Positions 50,673 through 58,368 of a stretch of DNA of 64,000 nt are shown here, piece by piece; positions within the stretch are counted from its first letter, which is position 1; each line of letters opens with the position of its first letter. The translations under genes and the position numbers were made by a program. The DNA lies in the NCBI RefSeq assembly GCF_024158745.1, contig NZ_JAMZAW010000012.1, positions 62,001 to 126,000 on the forward strand. Direction: 5' to 3'. This stretch comes from Paenibacillus tyrphae (GTDB lineage Bacteria; Bacillota; Bacilli; Paenibacillales; NBRC-103111). Below the pieces are notes generated by a model. That model made no database searches, was not told the DNA's origin, and was given only the letters and a program-made list of their open reading frames with translations.

Positions 50673-51824
50673 TTACCATTTGGACGGATCGATCTTGCTC
50701 GGGTCGAGTCCTTCCCAAATGTTCTTGATATTCGCTTTGGCCGAGTCTTCGAACACCAGCCAAGCGGTAGGCAAATACCGTTCGCCGTACTCGCTGGAAG
50801 GCTTGTTCAAGATCTTGTTATCCTTGACCAGTACGGTCGAGGAGCCGCCGTCCAGGTTGGCCGCTGTGACCGCGCCATGCTCCAGAAAAATATTCTGGAT
50901 GTCATACAACGTCGCCCCGATGCTGTATCCCGGCTGGCGTCCATCGATGATGGCGAACATGATGGTACCGTCGGCTTTTTGCGCCATCGAGGTGCGGGGG
51001 GCGATCCCCCAGCCGTCGGCCTGATTTTTGATCATGCCCACGCCGTTGACGATAAACTTCGGAGCGAACGTGACCGCTTCCTGAACTCCCATCTTGATCA
51101 GCTCGGTCGGCGTATATTTGCCCGCGATCAGCTTGCCTTCTTTATCGATGGCAACGATGTGATTGCGCGTGTTCATGCCGCCATCGTTATAAAAGATCTT
51201 TCCTCCCGACATGACGAGGCCGGTCGGCTGAAAGCCGTTGCCTTTCCATTCCGGATCGACGAACCCGCCCGCATTGACGCCGGCAATGGCCCCCAGTCGT
51301 TTAACCATCGAGGAAACCTTTTCTCCCTTGCCGCGTGTGCCCGGAACGGCGATGCGCAGCGTTTTCGGATCGTTTACGATCAGCAGCTTGCCTTTAAAAT
51401 TTTTCCCCTCAATGTCTTCAATCTCAACAGGAGGCTTTTTTTCGACGACCGTTGTCGCCGGTTTATGGTCAACGCGCACAAGGTCCTTATCCTTGATTTC
51501 GGAATACGTGTCGAACTGCGCCCAGTACCGGTCAACCCGTTTTTTGAGCTCTTCTTCGCCGATGAGGTATTTCGCCCAATCGCGGTGCTGTGTCGAAATG
51601 ATCGTATCGGCCATCATCAAGCGCAGATTCGTGCCGGTTTCCGTTAGAAAAAACCACAAGCTGAATACACTTCCGAACAAAAACATGAAAAAGAACGTAT
51701 ACAGTGTAATTGAGGCCAAGGTGGATGAACGCCGTTTCTTCTTTTTAACCGGCTTCTTTTTTTTCTTTGCGGCAGCGGCAGCAGTCGTTTGAGTACGAGG
51801 ACTGCCGGGCATTGGTACGGACAT
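50673..51824 (-). CDS. membrane-anchored phosphodiester glycosidase (NAGPA) domain protein
   Basis: The 383-residue protein has a basic Ala/Lys-rich cytoplasmic tail (about 14-33), a membrane helix (about 38-62) and an outside NAGPA domain (about 150-370): VGTRGKG-type loops, AIAGVNAGGFVDP, GIAPRTSMAQKADGTIMFAIIDGRQPG, NIFLEHGAVTAANLDGGSSTVLV. NAGPA domains cut phosphodiester-linked sugars and are common in exopolysaccharide or teichoic acid processing. AAAGGA precedes the ATG. A low-complexity poly-Lys stretch follows the start. Confidence 0.88.
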   Translation of the reverse strand: MSVPMPGSPRTQTTAAAAAKKKKKPVKKKKRRSSTLASITLYTFFFMFLFGSVFSLWFFLTETGTNLRLMMADTIISTQHRDWAKYLIGEEELKKRVDRYWAQFDTYSEIKDKDLVRVDHKPATTVVEKKPPVEIEDIEGKNFKGKLLIVNDPKTLRIAVPGTRGKGEKVSSMVKRLGAIAGVNAGGFVDPEWKGNGFQPTGLVMSGGKIFYNDGGMNTRNHIVAIDKEGKLIAGKYTPTELIKMGVQEAVTFAPKFIVNGVGMIKNQADGWGIAPRTSMAQKADGTIMFAIIDGRQPGYSIGATLYDIQNIFLEHGAVTAANLDGGSSTVLVKDNKILNKPSSEYGERYLPTAWLVFEDSAKANIKNIWEGLDPSKIDPSKW

Positions 51825-52155
51825 AATTCAAATCCTTTCCATGGTATGGTTAGATTCCATCCTCCTTTATAAACGAAATACAGCGAAAAAAGTTGCATGA
51901 AGAGGAATTTCAAAATGTAGACTTGAATCTTGTCGAGGTCTTGGGAGAACAGAAATTTAAGCTGCTTCTTAGTGGAGAAGCTGGCAATCGTCCGTTTCTT
52001 TGACGATGTGCTCAAATCAACTTCTTCGGAAAATTTAGGTGTCATTATCGGAGGAAAGGGGCTTGAAGGGGAGAAATAAACCGGCTGATACGGGAATCGA
52101 CGGGCATGGATAAGGCTGGCAGACCTGCGGACTACCAGCCCAGAAAGCTAAGGCG
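51825..52155. other. intergenic region between the glycosidase gene and agrD
   Basis: About 330 bases. A frame on the minus strand from 52045 reads MTPKFSEEVDLSTSSKKRTI and continues with FSTKKQLKFLFSQDLDK, but it runs into the glycosidase gene in another frame, has no site and no known domain, so it is not called a gene. A stable hairpin without a T-run (GGCTGG at 52114-52119 with CCAGCC at 52135-52140) lies just after agrD. Confidence 0.45.
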
Positions 52156-52278
52156 TTATTTCTTAAGAAGTTCTTCCGGTGTTTCTGGGCGGTTGATCGA
52201 GAACGAGTTTGTTCCTACAAATAAAGCGGCCAAAGCCATTAGCAGTGAATTTGCTATGATAGCTAGTTTTTTTTTCAA
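52156..52278 (-). CDS. AgrD-like cyclic peptide precursor without cysteine
   Basis: The 40-residue product is MKKKLAIIANSLLMALAALF and then VGTNSFSINRPETPEELLKK. It starts at TTG 52278 with AAGGAGAG 7 bases upstream, and the TTG overlaps the agrB stop (TTGA). The amphipathic, Lys-starting N-terminal helix and the C-terminal RPETPEELLKK fit AgrD precursors; the tail lines up with the PEVPEEL-type tail of staphylococcal AgrD. The core lacks Cys; Ser25 or Ser27 (or Thr23) would be needed to form a lactone. The predicted ring is around SFSIN. Confidence 0.75.
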   Translation of the reverse strand: MKKKLAIIANSLLMALAALFVGTNSFSINRPETPEELLKK

Positions 52279-52832
52279 TTCATTACTCTCCTTTCAAAAT
52301 AATCAATAATTTTGTAGGTATATTTCGTTGTTAGAACTGCCTGCAGTATAAAAGCGGCAGTAAAAACCGTGGATTTAATGAAAAAATTACTAGAGATTAT
52401 AAGTAAGGTGACTATTTTTAACAAGGGATAAAATTTTTGAGGAATTCGGCTGACATCTTTAATATTGTTAGGAGCTGTAAAGAACAAGATAATAAATGAA
52501 ATAATATTAAGGTACATGGATATGCTTGTGTACTCGGTAGGTACATTCGCAATGGTTATAAAAATTAGAATTGAAGTAATACAGCAAGCCACTGAAGAAG
52601 ACAAATGAACTCCGCCGCTAACATAGCGAATCAACAAAAATATACCTATTCCTATAATCGCTTCATCGAAACGATTTGTGATAAGCGATATTAACAAGGA
52701 AACGGTTATGGCAAGACTCGTATTGATTGTTAAACTTAATGCATATTTTAATGCTATCTCTGATCCGGCATGTTCATTATGTTTGCGTATGACTTTTGCC
52801 AAGTAAGACGCGGCTGAATCGATAGGATTCAT
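52275..52832 (-). CDS. AgrB-like peptide-processing membrane protease
   Basis: The 185-residue protein has about five to six membrane helices. The AgrB active site is intact: RYVSGGVHLSSSVACCIT, with Arg69, Gly73-Gly74, His76 and Cys83, the His-x6-Cys spacing of AgrB. It would cut and cyclise the downstream AgrD peptide. Start ATG 52832 overlaps the stop of the sensor gene (ATGA). The DNA is AT-rich compared with the neighbours. Confidence 0.88.
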   Translation of the reverse strand: MNPIDSAASYLAKVIRKHNEHAGSEIALKYALSLTINTSLAITVSLLISLITNRFDEAIIGIGIFLLIRYVSGGVHLSSSVACCITSILIFITIANVPTEYTSISMYLNIISFIILFFTAPNNIKDVSRIPQKFYPLLKIVTLLIISSNFFIKSTVFTAAFILQAVLTTKYTYKIIDYFERRVMN

Positions 52833-53503
52833 CTTTTTGATAACCTTTCTCTTCTTTCTTTCCATAGCTTTTGATTGTGTTTATATGCAAGTACGATGCC
52901 GGTTAAAAAAACGACTGCCAATGAGACAGGAATTGCAATATGAAATTTGGATTCTTTGAATATCATTGTCTGTACTTGAATAGCACATACACTTAGGATA
53001 AGAATACCTGACAGCCAAAAATTATATTTTTTCATCGAATCGTTTATTGTAAAGTGAAAGCCTATTTTATAACGTTGTAGAAAAATAATTAGCAGCACTT
53101 GAAGGGCTGTAACAATTAATTGCCAAACAACCGAGTGAACTAGATTGGTTTGTATTAATTGCTCAGAAGTTAAATTCATTTGAATTCCTATCGCGGCGAC
53201 GAGGCCTTCGAAAGTTGCTGTTGCAATGTTAGCAATAATGCACATAAAGAAAGAAAAAATAATAGGAAGTCTGAAGAACAACATAATTAATACGATCTCT
53301 GATGCAAGGATTGATAAATACGCAAGGTTAAATTGTCCTAGATAATCACGTACATAAAACGAAATTAAAGATAGAATTATAGCGATAAAAAATACTTTAT
53401 GTAGTGCATATCGGAAGTATATACGGAAAGAGGATAAAACCAACAACACCATTGCAAAAAATTCGATAGTCGTAAATACGGTTTTTACAAGAAAAGCAAC
53501 CAT
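52829..53503 (-). CDS. AgrC-like membrane sensor without kinase domain
   Basis: The 224-residue product has six to seven hydrophobic segments and ends with a short basic tail (AYKHNQKLWKERRERLSKR), exactly where AgrC-type proteins continue into the kinase. No His or ATP-binding motif follows. GGGGA lies 7 bases before the ATG. Its stop overlaps agrB, so sensor, processor and peptide are co-translated. It may be a receptor, an import/export helper, or a relic. Similar layouts with a kinase would be the usual order agrC/agrB/agrD. Confidence 0.65.
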   Translation of the reverse strand: MVAFLVKTVFTTIEFFAMVLLVLSSFRIYFRYALHKVFFIAIILSLISFYVRDYLGQFNLAYLSILASEIVLIMLFFRLPIIFSFFMCIIANIATATFEGLVAAIGIQMNLTSEQLIQTNLVHSVVWQLIVTALQVLLIIFLQRYKIGFHFTINDSMKKYNFWLSGILILSVCAIQVQTMIFKESKFHIAIPVSLAVVFLTGIVLAYKHNQKLWKERRERLSKR

Positions 53504-53873
53504 GAGGAATCCCCTTTGAAAAACTATTAGTTAGATAGCTATTACAATTCATATGGTAAAAAGGTCCTATCACAATACTAAATTGTTTTTGGAAAACTTT
53601 AGAATCGTTTACTTCAAGATAAGTTTAATATACACATAATAAGTACACAAGAAAATTTTTGTCGAAAATTAGCGAATTTTAACTGTAATGCTTTGGTAAG
53701 ATATACGCATATCGTTTATTCATGTTGGTTACTCTTGTTAGTGGTTGATACGGATACCTCTCTAAATCCCATACAACTAATCGTCTTTCGAATCTTTTAT
53801 ATAGTAATAAAAAGAGAAGGTCACGAAAAAACAGTACTTACAATAAATATCCAAAAAAGTTCCATACACCCTC
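53504..53873. other. AT-rich intergenic region upstream of the agr-like operon
   Basis: About 370 bases rich in A and T. It must hold the agr-like promoter. A perfect AAAATT-AGCG-AATTTT dyad lies near 53664-53679. No LytTR-type direct repeat pair is convincing. A 73-codon frame on the plus strand (53693-53914) has no site and is not called. Confidence 0.4.
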
Positions 53874-54435
53874 CTATGTATCCGCTACTTCTTTTACATA
53901 TAAATAATGAATGAGGGCGATCAAAAGAACGGTGCCCAGACTATAGGCCAGCACGCTTTTTGTTCCTACAAAAAACAAAGACGAAATAATAGCCATCAAC
54001 AAAATAAGCCCACCGCTCATGATAAAAAATAAACTTTTGGTATAGCTCGGATTCGTAGAAGCGATTTTGGGGTTAAATTGAACGAAGGTAAATCCCACAC
54101 GCATCTTTGAAAGTATTACTGCTGTTATCAAATTTAGAGAACTTAAGAAAACGGCAGGTAAAAGCGTCGCTCCATAGCCAAGGCAACAAACGCTTCCAAT
54201 TGAAAACGGGTAATCAGTAAGTACATCAGCATTTGAAAAACGGCTGCAAAACGGCAAGTCCTAATAGCAGCAGTTTGGTTTGCGTGATGAGTGAAATTTG
54301 AGTAATGATGAAGGCGCTGATGATAACGCTCTTAAGATGAGATTTAATATTTTGTCGGAACAACGCCAAAGTCAGTACAAATACTGAGGACCAGAATATG
54401 ATGCATAAAACCGCAAACAAACCAAGCTGCTCCAT
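53874..54435 (-). pseudogene. decayed second AgrC-like membrane sensor
   Basis: ATG 54435 (MEQLGLFAVLCIIFWSSVF) opens a hydrophobic frame that stops at 54226 after LLLLGLAVLQPFFK. A second frame just beyond reads FQMLMYLLITRFQLEAF, and a third, open to 53874, continues GYGATLLPAVFLSSLNLI to the end ...HYLYVKEVADT. Joined, they give one protein of about 180 residues. The start lines up loosely with the sensor at 52829-53503 (ALFRQNIKSHLKSVIISAF versus SSFRIYFRYALHKVFFIAI). At least two frame changes are needed, so it looks broken, though two small overlapping proteins cannot be excluded. Confidence 0.55.
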
Positions 54436-54459
54436 AATACACATCCTTACGCCGTATTC

Positions 54460-54480
54460 TTTGTTTGCTTTTCAAACAAA
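54460..54480. promoter_or_regulatory. perfect inverted repeat ahead of the decayed sensor
   Basis: TTTGTTTG-CTTTT-CAAACAAA is a perfect 8-base dyad 25 bases upstream of the minus-strand start. It has operator form, and no T-run follows on either strand. Confidence 0.45.
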
Positions 54481-54525
54481 CTCTCTAAATCTATCACTAC
54501 GTTTGGTCAAGCAATCATGGCAAAG

Positions 54526-54586
54526 AAGCCTGGACTTTGGTAGTGTTAGAGGTAGAGGACTGACGTAACCAAAGCAGGCTTTTTTT
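54526..54586 (+). terminator. terminator-like hairpin with T7
   Basis: AAGCCTG (54526-54532) pairs with CAGGCTT (54575-54581) and CTTTGGT (54535-54541) with ACCAAAG (54568-54574); seven T follow at 54580-54586. The loop is long (26 bases). No plus-strand gene precedes it, so its target is unclear. Confidence 0.5.
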
Positions 54587-54716
54587 GCTCCAAAGCTACA
54601 GTGTACAAGAGTCCGTGCTGAACTTCAAGCGACTTTATGCCATGTTTTGGCATAGGAACGGCTCGGTCCGAAGCGGGATGGAGCGATGATCTGCAGACAA
54701 AGAGAGGATACGCCTA

Positions 54717-55388
54717 ATGACGGATGACGTATATTGCGGAGCATGGTGGGACGAATTTAGCGCCTTCTTTTCAAATGAAGATTTGTGGGATAACGGCAGC
54801 CGAAGCTTGCTGTTAAAGTATTTTGCGAAGTTTGCGGTCCGGGATGGAGGGCGACGCGTGCTTGATGTCGGCTGCGGGCCGGGAATCGGTACGATTCGCT
54901 TGAACGAGATGGGCTTTCTCGTGACGGGCGTCGATATTTCTCCGGCCATGGTCGAAAGTGCCAAGGCAAGGCAGGTCGAGGCGTATTTGTCGGATTGCGA
55001 CCCGATTCCCGAGGAAGACGGGACTTTCGACTATGTGTTCTGCTGCACGGTGGTGGAGTGGGTGCGGAATCCGTACGGGATGATTCGTGAGATGGCCCGG
55101 GTGATCAAGCCGGGAGGCGGAATGGTTATCGCTTGTCTCGGTCCCGGCAATTTGCCGCATGAAGATGCGCTGAAACGTCTGCGGGGCGAGCCGACTAATT
55201 ACAATATGCTGATGCCGGTCGAGCTGCATCGGCTGCTCTTGGACTGCGGGCTGAAGATCCGATCCATGACCGGTGCGCGAAGCCGTCATATCTCTCAAGA
55301 GACGTATGCCAAGCTCGATTGGATCACCAAATCGTACTGCAGCAATCTATGGATTATTGGAGCGGATAAGGAGGGGAGCTTGCTATGA
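54717..55388 (+). CDS. SAM-dependent methyltransferase
   Basis: The 223-residue class I methyltransferase has the SAM motif VLDVGCGPGIGTI (48-60), GVDISPAMVESAK, and VFCCTVVEWVRNPYGMIREMARVIKPGG. It begins MTDDVYCGAWWDEFSAFFS. GAGAGGA precedes the ATG. The stop overlaps the XRE-TPR gene (ATGA), so the two are co-translated. Small-molecule methylation is likely, but the acceptor is unknown. Confidence 0.9.
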   Translation: MTDDVYCGAWWDEFSAFFSNEDLWDNGSRSLLLKYFAKFAVRDGGRRVLDVGCGPGIGTIRLNEMGFLVTGVDISPAMVESAKARQVEAYLSDCDPIPEEDGTFDYVFCCTVVEWVRNPYGMIREMARVIKPGGGMVIACLGPGNLPHEDALKRLRGEPTNYNMLMPVELHRLLLDCGLKIRSMTGARSRHISQETYAKLDWITKSYCSNLWIIGADKEGSLL

Positions 55389-56644
55389 ACCTGGATCATT
55401 TCGGGCAGCTTATTCGATCCAGGCGCGAAGCCGTCCCGATGCTGCAGAAGGAGCTTTCTGAGGGCATTTGTACCCGCAGTATGATTTCGCGGATTGAAAA
55501 TGAGGACTACTTTCCGCATATCACGATCGTCGAAAAGCTGCTGGACCGGCTTGGGATGCCGATTCTCGATTGGCTGGAACGGATGAGTGTGAAGGACCCC
55601 GATCAGAAAGCACTGGGGCTTATTCTCGATTACCTTCAGGAGAGATACGAGAAGGAACGGGATTGCGAGACGATCCGGAAGTGGATGGAACACTTGAAGG
55701 GGATACGGTTTGAGGTAAAGCCGGAGCACCGTGCCGGTCTGCATGCTCTACGGGCATTTGTCGAGGACGTTCAACAAAATTTCAAGGAAGCCGAGAGCGA
55801 ATACAAGCAATGGATTGATCTGGCCCGAGAGCTGCAAGACGTTCCCATGCTTGCCGCCGGCCTAAACCGGCTTTCGTTCATGTATGTGAACATCGATCCG
55901 GGCCATGCCTCCGTATGGATTGAAGAAGCTTACGCTCTCGTGCAGCGCCACAGCGTTCCGCAGGAGCTTTCCATTTCCGTTCAACTTACGATGTCCGCCT
56001 ATCGCTACGGAATCGGAGAGTACCATACCGCCATTTCACTCCTTCAGGCTATCAAAAGCAGGAAGAGGCTTTCCCCGATCTCCCGGTTTCGTTCGCATAA
56101 TTTGCTGGGCAAATGCTACCAGGCTGTTGGGAAGTATGCGGATGCGGAGGAAGAATACAAGCAGACTGCCGCTTATTTTGCGTACCATCCTTCGTTTGAG
56201 CTGATCTTTAACAATAATATCGGGGATTTGTATGCCGATATGGGAGAGTACAAGCTGGCTTTCGAGCATCAGCGCCGTTCCTTGGAAATCGGAGAGGCGA
56301 CCAAGCAGCCTTATTTTGTCGAGATTGCGCGGCTGCGGCTGGCGAAGCTGCATAACCGATGCGGCGAATACAAGGATGCGGAAACGATTTGTCGCCAGAT
56401 TATCGGGCATAGCTGGAATAGCCGTAACATTCACATGGCAAAACTCATTTTATCCGAAACACGCTTCGCTTTGGGGGACGAGAGCTGTACCGGAATGCTG
56501 CTGGAGGTCGTTCAGTTTTTTCAAGAGCAGCCGGGAACGGATTCCGTCGAATACTTGAAGGAAGCGTATAAGCTTCTGGCCAAAGTCAACATGGCGCCTG
56601 AGGATACGGAGAAGCTGTTTCGTACCCAGGTGCGAATTTATTAA
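55385..56644 (+). CDS. XRE-type HTH regulator with TPR domain (PlcR/RRNPP-like)
   Basis: The 419-residue protein has an HTH (about 5-60, FGQLIRSRREAVPMLQKELSEGICTRSMISRIENE) and a long TPR region (about 110-400, e.g. AIKSRKRLSPISRFRSHNLLGKCYQAVGKYADAEEEYKQ, LFNNNIGDLYADMGEYKLAFEHQRRSLEIG). This layout is that of PlcR, Rgg and other peptide-binding regulators. No secreted peptide gene was found directly downstream (56645-56912). It is coupled to the methyltransferase. Confidence 0.85.
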   Translation: MNLDHFGQLIRSRREAVPMLQKELSEGICTRSMISRIENEDYFPHITIVEKLLDRLGMPILDWLERMSVKDPDQKALGLILDYLQERYEKERDCETIRKWMEHLKGIRFEVKPEHRAGLHALRAFVEDVQQNFKEAESEYKQWIDLARELQDVPMLAAGLNRLSFMYVNIDPGHASVWIEEAYALVQRHSVPQELSISVQLTMSAYRYGIGEYHTAISLLQAIKSRKRLSPISRFRSHNLLGKCYQAVGKYADAEEEYKQTAAYFAYHPSFELIFNNNIGDLYADMGEYKLAFEHQRRSLEIGEATKQPYFVEIARLRLAKLHNRCGEYKDAETICRQIIGHSWNSRNIHMAKLILSETRFALGDESCTGMLLEVVQFFQEQPGTDSVEYLKEAYKLLAKVNMAPEDTEKLFRTQVRIY

Positions 56645-56912
56645 GGGAGGTTACACTTTTGAGGGGGTGACAAATTTCGTAACGTGGATTAATTTGGAGT
56701 ATGGCAGCACTTAAAGAAGGACAACCTTCAGGGCGAGCGGCTAAAAAACTATGAACACTCTCAGCGAATGCATTCTAAACAGGAGCCGGAAGCATAGAAT
56801 AATACTAACCGTTATTCACTCCCGCTCCTACTGGCAGAATCGGATACAAAAATAGCCCGCGGCAGTCGTTCGCGCTCACGGGCGGTGATAGACACAATGG
56901 TGCAGGATGAAG

Positions 56913-57581
56913 CTAGACGTTCTTCTCCGCTGTGGAGAAAGCTGCCGATTTGCCGCTTTTGCTGAAGGAAAATTCCAGACTCTTTTTGGTGTTGATCGCC
57001 ACTTTGCGCAGTAGTTGTTCGTGGTATTTCCGTTGGCGGATTGCTGAGATGGTGACGAACGGGCCCTCGCCGTTTTCATTAAAATAAAGCCGGCCGCGCC
57101 TTTCGTCATATTTGCGGATGTGATTGAAATTGACGTAAAGATCGGTGTCCATCTTCTTGAAATCGTTCTCTTCCAACCGGTCCAAAAAGCTGCTGAAATC
57201 AAGCAGCGACTCAATGCTCCTCGTTATTGTCGCTCCTTTCTGGTAATACGTAATTTCTTTCATGCCGATCTCGATGAAGTAGACGTTCGACAGGTCCATA
57301 TCCTCGTTTTGCTTGGGGGCCAGGGACGATGCAATATGACTGCTCATCAGATGCCCTGCCTTAATCATCAAATCGGTATAGGGGTAGCCGTATGCAGCCG
57401 ACAGCTTCTGAAGCGTATCCGGCGACGGGGTTATTTTGTCATTGGTCGAACGGTTTCGCTCAAGCTCAAGATCCCGGATGTAGGCATGGGAAAGACCGCT
57501 TTTGCGAGCCGCTTCTCGCAAAGACATCGAACCTCGAAGACCCTCAAGAAATTTTCCGAAATCGGGAATAGGTTGTCCCAA
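56913..57581 (-). CDS. XRE-HTH and LytTR-like fusion regulator
   Basis: The 222-residue product has an N-terminal XRE helix-turn-helix (about 6-72, SLREAARKSGLSHAYIRDLELERN) and a C-terminal LytTR-like DNA-binding domain (about 96-200: VYFIEIGMKEITYYQKG, SSFLDRLEENDFKKMDTDLYVNFNHIRKY, GRLYFNENGEGPFVTISAIRQRKYHEQLL). LytTR is the output domain of AgrA-type regulators. A single chain thus has two different DNA-binding domains and no receiver. TTG at 57581 follows GAGGAG. The gene lies about 3.4 kb from the agr-like operon, which lacks a regulator. Confidence 0.75.
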   Translation of the reverse strand: MGQPIPDFGKFLEGLRGSMSLREAARKSGLSHAYIRDLELERNRSTNDKITPSPDTLQKLSAAYGYPYTDLMIKAGHLMSSHIASSLAPKQNEDMDLSNVYFIEIGMKEITYYQKGATITRSIESLLDFSSFLDRLEENDFKKMDTDLYVNFNHIRKYDERRGRLYFNENGEGPFVTISAIRQRKYHEQLLRKVAINTKKSLEFSFSKSGKSAAFSTAEKNV

Positions 57582-57675
57582 ACCTGGTCACTCCTCTCTG
57601 AAACTATTGTAATGGACAAACGTATGAAAGGAAATAGCAATTTCTAAAAAAGCGTTTATCATAGTTATCTGCCTC

Positions 57676-57704
57676 TTGACTCTATGTAATACGAATACTA
57701 CATT
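57676..57704 (+). promoter_or_regulatory. promoter with dyad for the gene at 57751
   Basis: TTGACT (57676-57681), a 17-base spacer and TACATT (57699-57704). ATGTA (57684-57688) and TACAT (57699-57703) form an inverted repeat in the spacer and -10, a possible operator. Confidence 0.55.
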
Positions 57705-57750
57705 AGAAGTAGCACACTTTTTTAGCTTTACAAAAGGGGGTGGGATTGTA

Positions 57751-58188
57751 ATGAGAGACAAAGTTATGAATCGTTGGAGCACCTACGAACCCTACTATAT
57801 TGAATTTAATGGTTATAAAGTAGCAGATATCGTCATTACCAGCCATGCGCTCAGCCGATGGTCGGAGCGTGTGGAGAACGAGCAAGGCGGAATTGAGCAT
57901 ATTTGCTCCTTTTTGTGGGAAAGATTGAAGAACTGTAAAGTCCAACCTTATTATGCAAATGAAAAAGACGTTTACCTGATTGACGATGACCTTGTGATGG
58001 TCGCCGAGTTTGTCGAATTGAAGGATGAAACCGATATTGCAGGCAATCCTCTGCATAAAATGATTGTCGTTACGTTCTTGGGCCGCGTATCCCAGGATAT
58101 TCAACTTCGCGATTTGAAAGCCTATTACTCCTGGCTGCGCCACACCCGTCGCATGACCTTGGTGAAACACGGAAGAAAACGCAAATAA
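57751..58188 (+). CDS. hypothetical protein, 145 residues
   Basis: ATG at 57751 follows AAGGGGGTG. The product is soluble and basic at the end (RHTRRMTLVKHGRKRK). It contains IVITSHALSRWSERVEN, VYLIDDDLVMVAEFVELKDE and MIVVTFLGRVSQDIQLRDLKAYYSWL. This looks like a small alpha/beta protein I cannot name. A good promoter and terminator make it a single-gene unit next to the XRE-LytTR gene, divergent from it. Confidence 0.7.
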   Translation: MRDKVMNRWSTYEPYYIEFNGYKVADIVITSHALSRWSERVENEQGGIEHICSFLWERLKNCKVQPYYANEKDVYLIDDDLVMVAEFVELKDETDIAGNPLHKMIVVTFLGRVSQDIQLRDLKAYYSWLRHTRRMTLVKHGRKRK

Positions 58189-58219
58189 GCGGCACTTGCC
58201 CATAACCATATTCATAACG

Positions 58220-58250
58220 AAGGCTGGCCTCTACAGGTCGGCCTTTTCTT
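58220..58250 (+). terminator. terminator after the 145-residue protein gene
   Basis: AAGGCTGGCCT pairs with AGGTCGGCCTT (two G-U pairs) over CTAC, then TTCTT. Confidence 0.8.
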
Positions 58251-58368
58251 ACATTTACTTTTAGTATACCATAATATACCAAAGGATGCGACGGGTTTTT
58301 ATGTCGAATGCATAAATTCCTTCCACTCATGGGGAAAATTAGGGTGAGCAGGAAGGGGATGAAGCGTT

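Noticed and set aside
51840-52045. Frame MTPKFSEEVDLS... downstream of agrD
   Set aside because: No site; it continues into the glycosidase gene in another frame, and no domain is seen.
53693-53914. 73-codon plus-strand frame upstream of the agr operon
   Set aside because: No ribosome binding site and typical of AT-rich random sequence; it overlaps the decayed sensor.
54481-54600. Possible insertion-sequence end in the hairpin region
   Set aside because: Only one hairpin and no transposase or matching opposite end.
56645-56912. Search for a PapR- or Phr-like peptide downstream of the XRE-TPR gene
   Set aside because: Short frames (for example MTNFVTWINLEYGST and MAALKEGQPSGRAAKKL) lack a signal peptide and a properly spaced site.
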